DNA of 64,000 bases, taken from CAVPLM01 sp963713545. Its GTDB lineage: Bacteria > Actinomycetota > Thermoleophilia > RBG-16-64-13. The stretch's first letter is position 1. Each line of letters begins with the position of its first letter. The stretch is taken from positions 1 through 64,000 of the forward strand of contig CAVQME010000007.1 of NCBI GenBank assembly GCA_963713545.1, read 5' to 3'. The notes below the pieces were generated by a model that worked only from the letters and a program-made list of their open reading frames with translations, made no database searches and was not told where the DNA came from. The translations under genes and the position numbers were made by a program. Below, one piece after another: positions 17,565-26,825 of this stretch.

Positions 17565-18848
17565 CTACGTCGCGGGTCTCGTCAATCGCCGGAAGAAGAC
17601 CATGCCCACAGTCGCCGCCACCCCGAACGCCGCCAGCATCAGGTAACCGGCCAAGTACGAGCCCTGGGATTGGTCTCCGGTGTCGAGGAACAGCCCGAAG
17701 AGCCAGGGGGCGATGAGGGAGCCGACGAAACCCATGGCCGTGTTGGTGCCGGTCGCCGGTCCTACCTGCTCCCGCTTGGCCACGACTTCCGGCAGGTAGG
17801 CCATCATGGGAGGGAAGAAGAGCATACTGAAGACGCCCACGATCAGCACCAGCACGAACGCGAGGGGGATTCCGGGCACGAGGGCGATCAGTGCCGTCCC
17901 CACCACCATGACGATCAGAGACCAGAATATGACGCCGAACTTGCCCCACCGATAGGCGGCGGCCGCACCCAAGGGGTTGCCTACCAACTGGGCGGCACCC
18001 AGTCCCGCTACCAGATAGACCGAGATGGTCTCAGGCGAGGCGTGCACGTCCTGGAAGAAGCTCGGGGTCCAGGCGAGGATACCGACGCCGATGGCCAGAG
18101 CGGCGGTGTTGGTGAATCCCAGGAGCAGCACCCTGGGGTTGGTGATGACCGCCCGGAACGACCTCGCCAGCCCGCGGACATTGGTCGTCCCCACGGGGTG
18201 ATCAGGCAGAGAACGGACCGCCTTCTGGGTGGCTGCCGCCACCCCCACCACCAGTCCAAGGGCGGCGTTGGCAAGAAATACCGCTCGGTAACCGCCGGCG
18301 TTTTGGACGCTGGGAAGAATGAGGAGCGCGGCCATGGTGCCTAGACCCCAGCCCGAGCCGAGGATGCCCCAGGCCCGTCCCAGCCTGTGCGGCGGCAGAG
18401 CGTGCGCCAGGACCGGATTGCAGGTGGCGATGACCATTCCCCCGCCGATGCCCTGGATGGCCCGGCCGGCCAGGAAGCCACCCATGCCCGAGCTGAAAGC
18501 GAAGATGAGAGAGCCCACGACGAAACAGCTGCAGCTCACGAGGAGGAGCCGCCCGCCCCAGCGGGCGGCGGCGATCCCCGACGAGATCCCCGACACGCCG
18601 TAGAAGCCCATGAAGACCGATGTGAGAAGCCCTATCTGGGCGTCGGTGAGGCCGACGCTGTCGCGCAGCTCGTTGGTGACTACCGGCATGACCGACAGCG
18701 TCACTGCACCGGTGATGAAGATGAACATGAGCGTGGTGGCGAGCACATCCGCGCCCCGCCGAGTGCCTACCAGGTACTCGCGGCCGTTCGCCGCTTCGTA
18801 GGCCGCCCCGCCGAGCTCGGCTGCGTCCTTGGCCATATCTTCGGCCAT
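17565..18848 (-). CDS. MFS transporter
   Basis: A 427-residue, 12-helix major facilitator. The loop 2-3 motif is the degenerate AARWGGRLLL, and the helix-4 region reads AGRAIQGIGGGMVIATCNPV. The start ATG at 18848 (MAEDMAKDAAELGG) has GGGAG upstream; the frame is open 32 codons further but that part looks spurious. It is convergent with the nitroreductase. The closest general family is anion/organic-acid or drug transporters; substrate cannot be read. Confidence 0.88.
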   Translation of the reverse strand: MAEDMAKDAAELGGAAYEAANGREYLVGTRRGADVLATTLMFIFITGAVTLSVMPVVTNELRDSVGLTDAQIGLLTSVFMGFYGVSGISSGIAAARWGGRLLLVSCSCFVVGSLIFAFSSGMGGFLAGRAIQGIGGGMVIATCNPVLAHALPPHRLGRAWGILGSGWGLGTMAALLILPSVQNAGGYRAVFLANAALGLVVGVAAATQKAVRSLPDHPVGTTNVRGLARSFRAVITNPRVLLLGFTNTAALAIGVGILAWTPSFFQDVHASPETISVYLVAGLGAAQLVGNPLGAAAAYRWGKFGVIFWSLIVMVVGTALIALVPGIPLAFVLVLIVGVFSMLFFPPMMAYLPEVVAKREQVGPATGTNTAMGFVGSLIAPWLFGLFLDTGDQSQGSYLAGYLMLAAFGVAATVGMVFFRRLTRPAT

Positions 18849-19000
18849 GTCTCCCTTTGCTCCCGTTCTCCCGCGAAGCGGGGGTCGACCTCCTTTCGAA
18901 CGGCTCGTCCGCCATACTATCGAAAAGCGGGCGGGCGGGGACACCCGTCGGGAGCACCCTACGCTAGAATAGCTACCGACCCGAGGACGAAAGGCGTGTC

Positions 19001-19384
19001 TTGACCAGGTTCCTCCTCCGTTGGGGGATCACGGCTGTCTCGGTGGCCGTGGCGGCGTGGATCATCCCCGGCATCTATGTGGACGAACCCCACCGGATAT
19101 GGGCGGTGGTGCTGGTGGCCCTGGTCCTGGGACTAGTGAACGCGTTCATCCGACCCATCGTCTCGGCTTTCAGTTGTGGGCTGATTGTCATCACCATGGG
19201 CCTCTTCACGCTGGTCATCAACGCGCTTATGCTTTTGTTGGCTTCATGGATATCGGTGGAGTGGCTCGGGCTCAACTTCCACGTGGACGGTTTCTGGAAT
19301 GCCTTGTTGGGCGCCGTCGTCGTGAGCGTGATCTCCCTGATCATGTCGGCCCTGGTGGGGGGCAAGAAAGGAAGCAAGCGTTGA
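19001..19384 (+). CDS. Phage-holin-4_2-like small membrane protein
   Basis: A 127-residue protein with four hydrophobic helices, of the widespread PF04020-type 'phage holin family' despite having no phage context. Signature: LGLVNAFIRPIV and INALMLLLASW. The start is TTG at 19001, since the nearby GTG runs into a stop; TAGAAT at 18965-18970 is a plausible -10 box. It overlaps the next gene (TTGA), so the redox genes that follow are coupled to it. It might serve as a membrane partner, but this is guesswork. Confidence 0.85.
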   Translation: MTRFLLRWGITAVSVAVAAWIIPGIYVDEPHRIWAVVLVALVLGLVNAFIRPIVSAFSCGLIVITMGLFTLVINALMLLLASWISVEWLGLNFHVDGFWNALLGAVVVSVISLIMSALVGGKKGSKR

Positions 19385-20748
19385 ACATCCCTCTGGCGAT
19401 AGTCGGGAACGGGGCGGCCGCCGCAGAGGCCGTCTTGGCCCTGCGGGCACATGGATACGAGGATCAGATCCACCTGTTCGCCGACAACGAGCACCCCCCC
19501 TACAACCCCATGCTGGGGACATACCTGGTCTCCGGGGCCATCCCGCTGGAGCGGGCCTTCCCGTTCGGAGACGAGCGAGCTTTCTATGGGGCGAATAGGG
19601 TGGACACCCACCTCGGCCAGGCAGTGGTGCGGCTCGACGCGCCGGAGCAGGTGCTCGCGACCAGAGACGGGTCCGAGTACCGCTACGAGCGCTGTCTGGT
19701 GGCGAGCGGCGCCCGACCCTCGGTGCCTCCCATCACCGGACTGAGGGAGGCCTTGGCCCAGCCCGAGGGACGGCGGGTCTTCACGATCCAGACCCTCGAG
19801 GACGTCCAGCGACTCAAAGAGAGGTTGGAGGCCCTGGTCGCGGAGCACCAGCAGGGTTCCGGCGCAAGGGGAGGGGATGGTCTGGCGGCCGGCTTCGCCG
19901 GCTCGCCGGACCCAGAGGCCCCTCGGGCGGCGGTCCTGGGAGCCTCGTTCGCCGGGGTCAAGATCGCGGCGGTGCTCCACGAGATGGGTCTGCGGGTCTG
20001 CCTCGTCGAACGAGAGCCGCATATACTCCCCCTGTCGGCCCATCCGGATTGCGCCAGCCTCATGGAGAACCATCTGCTCGAATCGGGATACGAATTGCGG
20101 CTGGGGGCCGCCTTGGCCCGGGTCGAGACCAGTGACGGCGTGGTCAGGCTCAACTTCGGCGCCCTCCCCGGCGCGGCCGACCCCGGCGGGGCCGGCGGGA
20201 CCGCCTGCGAGGAATCTTCCACCCAGGAAGACGTCGATCTGGTGGTGGTCTGCACCGGCTCGCGCCCCGCCCTGAGCTTCCTGGCGCCTGGGACGGTGGA
20301 CGTGGGCGATGGGATCCTGGTGGATGAGCAGATGCGGTCGAACGTCTCGACGCTCTACGCCGCCGGCGACGTGGCCCAGGGGAAGAACGTGCTCTCCGGG
20401 CGGCATGAGATAATCGGTCTGTGGTCGAACGCCCGGTATCAGGGGCGCGCTGCGGGACGCAGTCTCGCGGGCGCGCCATCCGACTACCGGGGAGGCGTGC
20501 CGCACAACATCACCCACGTGGGCACGATGCTCTTCGCCAGCGTGGGTTGCGTGAAGGAATACGACAGGATGGTCACCTGCGCCGAGGGCGACAGGTTCCA
20601 GGTGCGGGTCTGGCAGGACGAGCGTCTGGCAGGTATCAATCTCTTGAACTGTTGTCTTTCTGCGGGGGCGACGAAGCAGGCCCTGCTGAGGGCGGCGACC
20701 GGTGCAGTCAGCGAGACGGAGGCAACGTGGACAAGCTTCAACGGATGA
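19381..20748 (+). CDS. FAD/NAD(P)-dependent oxidoreductase (NirB/NADH oxidase-like)
   Basis: A 455-residue flavoprotein. The FAD-binding Rossmann motif is at the very N terminus (LAIVGNGAAAAEAVLALRAH), a second, NAD-binding one is AAVLGASFAGVKIAAVLHEMG near residue 180, and the C-terminal FAD motif is LYAAGDVAQG. There is no thioredoxin-reductase CxxC pair. The TTG start overlaps the preceding stop, with AAAGGAAG upstream. A Gly/Ala-rich insertion (about 260-285) interrupts the fold. It probably passes electrons between NAD(P)H and the molybdoenzyme encoded next. Confidence 0.88.
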   Translation: MNIPLAIVGNGAAAAEAVLALRAHGYEDQIHLFADNEHPPYNPMLGTYLVSGAIPLERAFPFGDERAFYGANRVDTHLGQAVVRLDAPEQVLATRDGSEYRYERCLVASGARPSVPPITGLREALAQPEGRRVFTIQTLEDVQRLKERLEALVAEHQQGSGARGGDGLAAGFAGSPDPEAPRAAVLGASFAGVKIAAVLHEMGLRVCLVEREPHILPLSAHPDCASLMENHLLESGYELRLGAALARVETSDGVVRLNFGALPGAADPGGAGGTACEESSTQEDVDLVVVCTGSRPALSFLAPGTVDVGDGILVDEQMRSNVSTLYAAGDVAQGKNVLSGRHEIIGLWSNARYQGRAAGRSLAGAPSDYRGGVPHNITHVGTMLFASVGCVKEYDRMVTCAEGDRFQVRVWQDERLAGINLLNCCLSAGATKQALLRAATGAVSETEATWTSFNG

Positions 20749-22965
20749 TCAAGGGCAAGATCCCGGGCGAGGCGACCGGGATCGAGGTGCGAAAGTCGGC
20801 CTGCACGATCTGCGACCCCACCACCCAGTGCGGTCTGGATTGCTATGTGAAGGACGGCCGCATCATCAAGGTGGAGGGGTCTCTGGAGAACCCCCACAGC
20901 GCGGGCACCCTCTGCGCCAAGGGAGTAGCTCAGCGCCAGTGGGTCTACCACGAAGACCGGCTGCGCACGCCCTTGAAACGCGTGGGACCGAGAGGCTCGG
21001 GGGAGATGGTGCCTATCTCCTGGACCGAGGCCCTCGACACCGTGGTGGAGAACCTCCAGCGCCTTAAAGCCGAGAGTGGCCCGGAATCGGTGATCTTCTA
21101 CTGCGGCTACCCCAAGCAGCTCCGGCCGTTCCTGCAGCGCCTCGCCTTACAGTTCGGCTCTCCCAACTACTGCACCGAATCGAGCACCTGCTTCACCGCC
21201 ATGGCCATGGGCTGGCGCCTGGACTACGGCCAGATGGCCGGGCCGGATATGGCCCAGACCAAGCTCATGCTGGTGTGGACCGGCAACGCCTTCTATTCCA
21301 ACACCCCCAACGCCCGTAGGCTGATGGATGCCCGCGACAGAGGGGTGAAGTTCATCGTGGTCGACCCGCGTAACTCCCCCATCGCGGCCATCGCCGACCT
21401 GCACCTCAAGCTGAGGCCCGGCACCGACGGCGCCCTGGCCCATGCCATGGCCAACGTGATCATCAGCGAGGGGCTTGTACGACAGGGAGTTCGTCTCGGA
21501 ATGGACCCGTGGCTTCGACGAGTACCGGGCCTACGTCGCTGAGTTCCCTCTCGATCGGGCCGAGCAGATCACCGGGGTGCCGGCGGCTCTGATCCGCGAG
21601 GCGGCGGTACTCTACGCCACCACCAAGCCGGCCGCCATGATGCCCAGCTCCACTCCGGTCGTGCACCACACGAATGGGGTGCAGAACCAACGGGCGGCGG
21701 CCGCCCTGGTCGGGCTCACCGGCAACTTCGACATACCCGGCGGCAACGTCTCCCAGCAGCTCAGCTGGCTCGAGGTGGGCGGCGCCGGCTTCGCCACGCG
21801 CGACTACCAGTTCAAGATGCCGCGCAAGTGGAGCGACCTGCCTCCTCGGATCGGAGCAGACCGCTTCCCAGTATGGACGGAGATGATCGACCAGGGCCAG
21901 TCCATGGACATCCCCCGGCAGATCACCACGGGTGACCCTTATCCGTTGCGCGGTCTGTTGGGCTTCGGGATGAACTTCAGGATGTTCCCGGCCTCGAAGG
22001 CGTGGTTGGAAGCAGTCCAGACCCTGGACTTCATCTGCGCGGTCGACCTTTTCAACACCGACACCACCAAGTACGCCGATATCGTGCTCCCGGCCTGCAG
22101 CTCGGTAGAGCGGAGCGAGGTGCGCGGCTATCCCCAGAAGTACGTCATCTACACCCAGCCGGTGATCGAACCGCTGGGCGAATCCCGTTCCGACACCGAC
22201 ATCATCTTCGGGCTCGCTCAGAAGCTGGGACTCGACTATCAGAAGTACGACGAGACCTCCTCGGAGGAACTCGGCGGCTTCCTGCCCAACGGGGCCCCGG
22301 ACTTCGGCGCCGCCTTCGACGCGGCCATGGACTGGATCCTCGAGCCTAGCGGCCTGAAGACGGCCGAGCTCAAGAAGCATCCCGGCGGCATGCCGGTGCC
22401 CAACCCCCTCCCAGTGACGTTCAAGAAGTACGAGAAGAACGGCTTCCCCACCCCGAGCGGCAAGATGGAGTTCGTCTCCTCGATCTTGGAGAAGTACTCC
22501 GACCGTCCGGGAATCGACGGTCTCCCCCTCTACAACGAGCCGAAGCTCAGCCCGGTCTCCACGCCCGACATCGCCGCGGACTACCCGCTGGTGCTGAGCA
22601 CGGGGACGCGACTACCGATGTTCATCCACTCCCGCACCTTCCGGCTGCCCTGGACCCGCAGCCTGCGCCGCGAAGCCATGGTGGACCTCAACCCGGTCGA
22701 CGCCGCCCGCTACGGTATCGTCCAGGACGACCTGGTCGATTTGTCCACGCCCTACGGCTCCATCCGGGTGCGCGCCAACGTGACCGAACTGGCCGCTTTG
22801 GGGGTCGCGCACATGTATCACGACTACCCGGAGGCCGACGCCAACACCCTGCTCTCGGGCGACTACCTAGATCCGGTCTCCGGCTTCCCCGGCTTCAAGG
22901 CTTCCCTCTGCGCGGTGAAGAAGGTGACGCCCGGCACCGCCGGAGCACAGGAGGTGACCCGATGA
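20727..22965 (+). CDS. Molybdopterin oxidoreductase, DMSO-reductase family (one frameshift)
   Basis: The gene encodes about 745 residues if one extra base near 21474-21477 is ignored (frame moves between ISEGL and YDREFVSEW). The N-terminal 4Fe-4S motif is C26-x2-C29-x5-C35 (CTICDPTTQC) with the distal Cys in LCAKG. The cofactor pocket region reads NYCTESSTCFTAM and the dinucleotide-binding C-terminal domain begins LVLSTGTRLPMF. No twin-arginine signal is present, so it is cytoplasmic. GTG 20727 has GGAGG upstream; ATG 20745 (ATGA overlap) is the alternative. With the FAD protein before and the four-cluster ferredoxin after, it forms an NAD(P)H- or ferredoxin-linked reductase or dehydrogenase of unknown substrate. 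Confidence 0.85.
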
Positions 22966-23465
22966 GCCATGCCTTCTACCTGGACGTCGACCGCTGCACC
23001 GGCTGCTTCGCCTGCGCTGTTGCCTGCATGGACCAGAACGATCTGGACGTCGGCCCCGAGCCCACGGCCTGGCGCCAGGTCTTCAAGGTGGAGACCGGAG
23101 CGGGAGCCGATGCCCGGCTGCGCTACATCTCGCTCGCCTGCATGCACTGCGAGGACGCCCCCTGTCTCATGGCCTGCCCCACCGGGGCCATCGCCAGGGA
23201 GACGGGCACCCGTGTGGTCAAGGTCAACGCCGAGCTCTGCATCGGTTGCCACAGCTGTTCCATCGCCTGCCCCTTTGGAGTGCCCCGCTTCGGCAAAGAC
23301 GGCACCATGCAGAAGTGCGACCTCTGCAGCGTCAGGCTGGAGAACGGTATGGAGCCGGCCTGCGTGCGTGTCTGCCCCACCAAGGCGCTCCGGCAGGGCG
23401 ACCCCAATACCCTGAGCCAGGATGTGGAGAAGAAGGCGGCCGAGCGGCTGGCGACCAGCACCTGA
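22962..23465 (+). CDS. Four-cluster ferredoxin subunit (DmsB/NrfC-like)
   Basis: A 167-residue electron-transfer subunit with four cysteine groups in the usual order: CTGCFACAVACMDQND, CMHCEDAPCLMACPTGA, CIGCHSCSIACPFGVP and CDLCSVRLENG followed by CVRVCPTKA. This pattern marks the beta subunits of membrane or soluble molybdoenzymes. It starts within the stop of the catalytic subunit (ATGA). No membrane-anchor subunit follows, so the complex is probably soluble or attached through the small membrane protein at the head of the operon. Confidence 0.93.
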   Translation: MSHAFYLDVDRCTGCFACAVACMDQNDLDVGPEPTAWRQVFKVETGAGADARLRYISLACMHCEDAPCLMACPTGAIARETGTRVVKVNAELCIGCHSCSIACPFGVPRFGKDGTMQKCDLCSVRLENGMEPACVRVCPTKALRQGDPNTLSQDVEKKAAERLATST

Positions 23466-23518
23466 GCCCGGGGCCCGCTGCCGGCCCGGCCGCAGGCTCG
23501 GCGCACGCGTACCGTCGA

Positions 23519-24943
23519 CTAGTCGGCCAACTGGAAGGCGGTGAGGTCGATGGCAGGGACCTGGCCTTTGTTGGCGGGGTTCAACACCCGTGTGACGCTG
23601 CACCGATACTCGTCGTCAAGCCGTTCGTCAAGGTCGAGCACCGATCCGGCCTTGTCGCCGGCGACCAGCCGCACCTTCGGCCGGCGCGGATCGGTCCCGA
23701 GCGCCGGAGCCGCGCACACCACGCCTAGCTCGCCGGTGGAGAGTTGCACCAGCGTCCCCGGCGGATACAGACCCATGATCTCTATGAACATTTTGACGAG
23801 GGCCCGATCGAACAGTCTGCGCTCGGACGTAGTGTCCATGTTCTCGATCAGGTAGCTGAGACTCTCGTAGGGGGTCAGATTGCGCTCCCGGTACACCCGG
23901 GCGGTGGTCAGAGCGTCGTAGCAGTCGACGATGGAGACGATGCGACCGAATAGGCTGACGTCCTCCTTCAGTCCCGTGAACAGGGACGGGTAGCCGCTCA
24001 GGTCGTTTCGGAGGTGGTGTTCGAATGCGACCACCACTGCCCTCATGGTGGAAGACGTGAAGCGGCCGATGCTCAGAAGGGAATATGCGGCGAGGATCGG
24101 ATGGCGGCGCATCTCTTCCCACTCCTCGGCGTCAAGGGCGCCGGGTTTGTGAAGGACGTCGGCGACGACCTCCAGCTTGCCGGCATCGTGCAGAAACGCA
24201 GCGAGACAGAGCTCGCCCAGCCTGGACTTGCTCAGCCCGAGGCGCTGGCCGAGCAGGACTGAGAGCACGGCTACGTTGGTGGAATGCGAGATCAGGTAAC
24301 GGTCGAAATCCTTTATGGTCGTCAGTGCTACGAGAGAACTCGGGTCGCGCAGTACCTGGTCTACCACCGCCTGGGTCACGTGGCGCAGCCGGCGGACGTG
24401 AGCGGGGTCTTTGGAATCCGCCCCACCCGTCATGTCGTCGCTCATCTGCATGGCGGCGGCGTAGGCTTCGACTGGGGCCACGGCCTGGGGGCTTCCGCTT
24501 CCGGTGAGCATGTCGACCTTGACCCGGCCGACACCCCTCTTTTCGAACAGACCCGAAAGGTCGCCGACCGCCGTGGGCCGCTCCCGGGCGAGCACCAGCG
24601 CCACCTGAAGGAGTTCTTCTTCTGTCACTCCCTGAAAGAAGGTCAGGGTGTTGGTGCCCCACGCCTCGAAGAGCTGGACGAGATAGGAGAAGCGGGCATA
24701 AGTCGACACCGTGGTCCGCACCCGGGCTTTGCCTACGAAGACGCAGTGGCTGTGGACCCCGATGGTGACCGCGCCTTCGTCTCCGCAGTTCTCGGCCAAG
24801 AGTAAGGCTAAGTTGGAGCAGGCTTCCCGCATCACCGCGTTGTCGGCGTCGTAGTACGCGGCGGTGCGTATGGTCACCGCGAGAGCCATGACCAGGGTCT
24901 GGTCAGCGCGTCCGGAAGACCCGACTCCTGGCCCCTCGCTCAC
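23519..24943 (-). CDS. HD-GYP-type phosphodiesterase with novel N-terminal domain
   Basis: A 474-residue protein. Residues about 195-370 form an HD-GYP-like domain: catalytic AFLHDAGKLEVV, then EHHLRNDLSGYP, with the metal-binding HD and the GYP triad intact. This fold degrades cyclic di-GMP. Residues about 10-130 are a domain that resembles the N terminus of the HEAT protein upstream (pattern YYDADNAVMREA). GTG at 24943 overlaps the HEAT stop (GTGA) and has GGGGGAG upstream, which decides the start; the open frame runs 189 codons further upstream but is antisense-frame noise. Confidence 0.85.
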   Translation of the reverse strand: MSEGPGVGSSGRADQTLVMALAVTIRTAAYYDADNAVMREACSNLALLLAENCGDEGAVTIGVHSHCVFVGKARVRTTVSTYARFSYLVQLFEAWGTNTLTFFQGVTEEELLQVALVLARERPTAVGDLSGLFEKRGVGRVKVDMLTGSGSPQAVAPVEAYAAAMQMSDDMTGGADSKDPAHVRRLRHVTQAVVDQVLRDPSSLVALTTIKDFDRYLISHSTNVAVLSVLLGQRLGLSKSRLGELCLAAFLHDAGKLEVVADVLHKPGALDAEEWEEMRRHPILAAYSLLSIGRFTSSTMRAVVVAFEHHLRNDLSGYPSLFTGLKEDVSLFGRIVSIVDCYDALTTARVYRERNLTPYESLSYLIENMDTTSERRLFDRALVKMFIEIMGLYPPGTLVQLSTGELGVVCAAPALGTDPRRPKVRLVAGDKAGSVLDLDERLDDEYRCSVTRVLNPANKGQVPAIDLTAFQLAD

Positions 24944-26625
24944 GGCTGTCTCCCCCAGGCCGAATACTGCGCTTCTTGGAGCGCCCGCGACGCCGCCTTC
25001 TTTATCTGGGCCTCTCCTGACTTCTGCGCTTCCAGGAGAGCCGCTCGAGAGGCGGTTCCCGGGATCGTCCCGAGAGCCTTGATAGCAGCCAGACGCACTG
25101 GGGCCGGGCGAGCGACGAAGCGCTTGCGCCGCCACAGCTTGTCCAGCAGCGGGACTGCCCGCTCCTTCGTCAGATCTGCCCAGGCGACCAGAAGAGCCTC
25201 GATCTCGTCCGGCTGCCGGCTCTCGAAGTCGCGGGCTTCGATCTGGGCCAGCACGACCGCCTCGTGCTCCCTCCCACCGTGACGCCCCAGACTTCTTGCC
25301 GCAAGCGTACGGACCGAAGGATCCTCGTCGGTGAGCGCCTTGGCCAGCACCTGCGCGGCGACCGGATCCCCTCCGAAGGTCTCCAAAGTGCGCATCACCT
25401 CTCGCCTCACCCGGACGTCGGGGTGCCGGCGCAGCCGCTCGAGGTACTTCACCAACTCCGGGTCGCGCAGGCCCGCCGCCAGCTGGACGGCGTTCCTCAC
25501 CACGTACCACCGCGGGTCCTCCAGCAGAGGGATCAGATAGATCCCCGACACTCCTCCCCCCGCGTCGAGCAGCGCGAGCAGGGTCTTGCGTACCGCCCGG
25601 TCCTCAGTGACGGCCAGCGCCTCGAGAAGGGCCGGGACTATCCAGGGCCGGGCTGCAGCTAGGAACGTATCGACTCGGGCGGCCTGGTCGGTAGCCTCCT
25701 GGCCGGTCCCGGCCAGGAGGCTACCGACCCGCTCAGCCGTCACGGCCCGGCCTATTACCACGCCGGGAAAGCCCGCGGGGCAGCGTCCCTGCGCTTCCAA
25801 CAGCTGAAGATACTCGAGGATCAATTCGAGCTGACCCAGGTTCCGGTTGTCGATGTACGAATCGAGCACGGTCACGAGGGCACGGGTGAGAGGGTCGTTC
25901 TCGTCGTAAGATCCCGAAGACCTCCCGGCGAGCTCGAGCAGTACCACGAGGAAGTCGTCGACGAGGTTCGCCGGGTCTTCTACAGCCTGCTCGCTCTGAT
26001 CGATCTCCTGCGCGCTGAGGGCGAGGCTCCGTACATCGATCTCCGTCTGGTCGACAGCCTTGAGGTCACCCAGCTTGACCCCGGCCTCCGCGTCCTCGGT
26101 GAGCGTTACTTCGTCCAGACGGCGAAGCACGGTCTCCCTGAGCGCGTCGATGGTCCCCTCGCGCAGTACCTCGCCTCCCAGGAAGGGGTCGGCCACGTGG
26201 TAGTCGATATGGGTGAAATCCTGTTCCCAGAGCCTCGTCACCAGATCGTGCTCGGCATCGGCGAGGTCGTCAGCGTGCGCCAGACAGTCGGTAAGAGCTT
26301 CGACCTCTCCCTCCTCCAGCCCCGGGTGTAGTGAGAGGGAACGAACGCCGTCGCGGAACATGAGGAAGGCCAGGTTGTCGCGGCTCGTCTCGTAAGAGTA
26401 CACCCTCTCGCCCTCGTGGAGCAGTTGATCCTCTTCGACCTCAAGCATGAGACTGCCGTTATCATCCAGATAGGAGACGAGTATCCCCGCGAGCGATTCC
26501 AAGGTCTGCCGGACCGTGGGATGCCCAGGCGGATAGAAACGGATGTCGTGATAGGCGCGGTGCAATTGCGCACAAACCGCGCTCACCGATCTGTGCCCTG
26601 GAGAAAATACGTGCTCTGCCGGCAT
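24940..26625 (-). CDS. HEAT-repeat protein with shared N-terminal domain
   Basis: A 561-residue protein. Residues 1-125 are a domain starting with RFYPPGHPTVRQTLESL, the C-terminal half is a run of HEAT-type alpha repeats (for example RTLAARSLGRHGGREHEAV and RWYVVRNAVQLAAGLRD). HEAT repeats build protein-binding scaffolds. The ATG at 26625 is the first that begins sensible protein; upstream the frame is open across the QueG-like gene but is noise. Coupled by GTGA overlap to the HD-GYP gene, with which it probably forms a signalling pair. No signal peptide. Confidence 0.8.
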   Translation of the reverse strand: MPAEHVFSPGHRSVSAVCAQLHRAYHDIRFYPPGHPTVRQTLESLAGILVSYLDDNGSLMLEVEEDQLLHEGERVYSYETSRDNLAFLMFRDGVRSLSLHPGLEEGEVEALTDCLAHADDLADAEHDLVTRLWEQDFTHIDYHVADPFLGGEVLREGTIDALRETVLRRLDEVTLTEDAEAGVKLGDLKAVDQTEIDVRSLALSAQEIDQSEQAVEDPANLVDDFLVVLLELAGRSSGSYDENDPLTRALVTVLDSYIDNRNLGQLELILEYLQLLEAQGRCPAGFPGVVIGRAVTAERVGSLLAGTGQEATDQAARVDTFLAAARPWIVPALLEALAVTEDRAVRKTLLALLDAGGGVSGIYLIPLLEDPRWYVVRNAVQLAAGLRDPELVKYLERLRRHPDVRVRREVMRTLETFGGDPVAAQVLAKALTDEDPSVRTLAARSLGRHGGREHEAVVLAQIEARDFESRQPDEIEALLVAWADLTKERAVPLLDKLWRRKRFVARPAPVRLAAIKALGTIPGTASRAALLEAQKSGEAQIKKAASRALQEAQYSAWGRQP

Positions 26626-26773
26626 GGTTGACAGTTCGCCCAGTCGAGGGTGATTCCTCTGGACTCCGCAATGCACACGGCGGCTCGACGATGCGGCCTG
26701 CCGGCGGTTCACCGGCACGGCCAAGTCGCTGCCGACCGCCCGCGTCCCGGGAGCGGAGGGGCACTCGCGGCGG

Positions 26774-26820
26774 CGAGGCCCCGGAGCAGTGGCTTGCGCC
26801 GGCCCGCGTCCGGGGCCTCG
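26774..26820 (-). terminator. Hairpin terminator after the QueG-like gene
   Basis: Perfect 12-bp inverted repeat CGAGGCCCCGGA (26774-26785) and TCCGGGGCCTCG (26809-26820) with a 23-base loop, five bases past the stop of the QueG-like gene on the minus strand. No T run, as is common in GC-rich actinobacteria. Confidence 0.6.
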
Positions 26821-26825
26821 AGGTC

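Noticed and set aside
19001..19384. Prophage holin
   Set aside because: The family name is misleading; there are no phage genes nearby and it belongs to a redox operon.
21475..22965. Selenocysteine read-through as cause of the split in the molybdoenzyme
   Set aside because: The two parts are in different frames, so a one-base shift is required, not a stop codon read-through.
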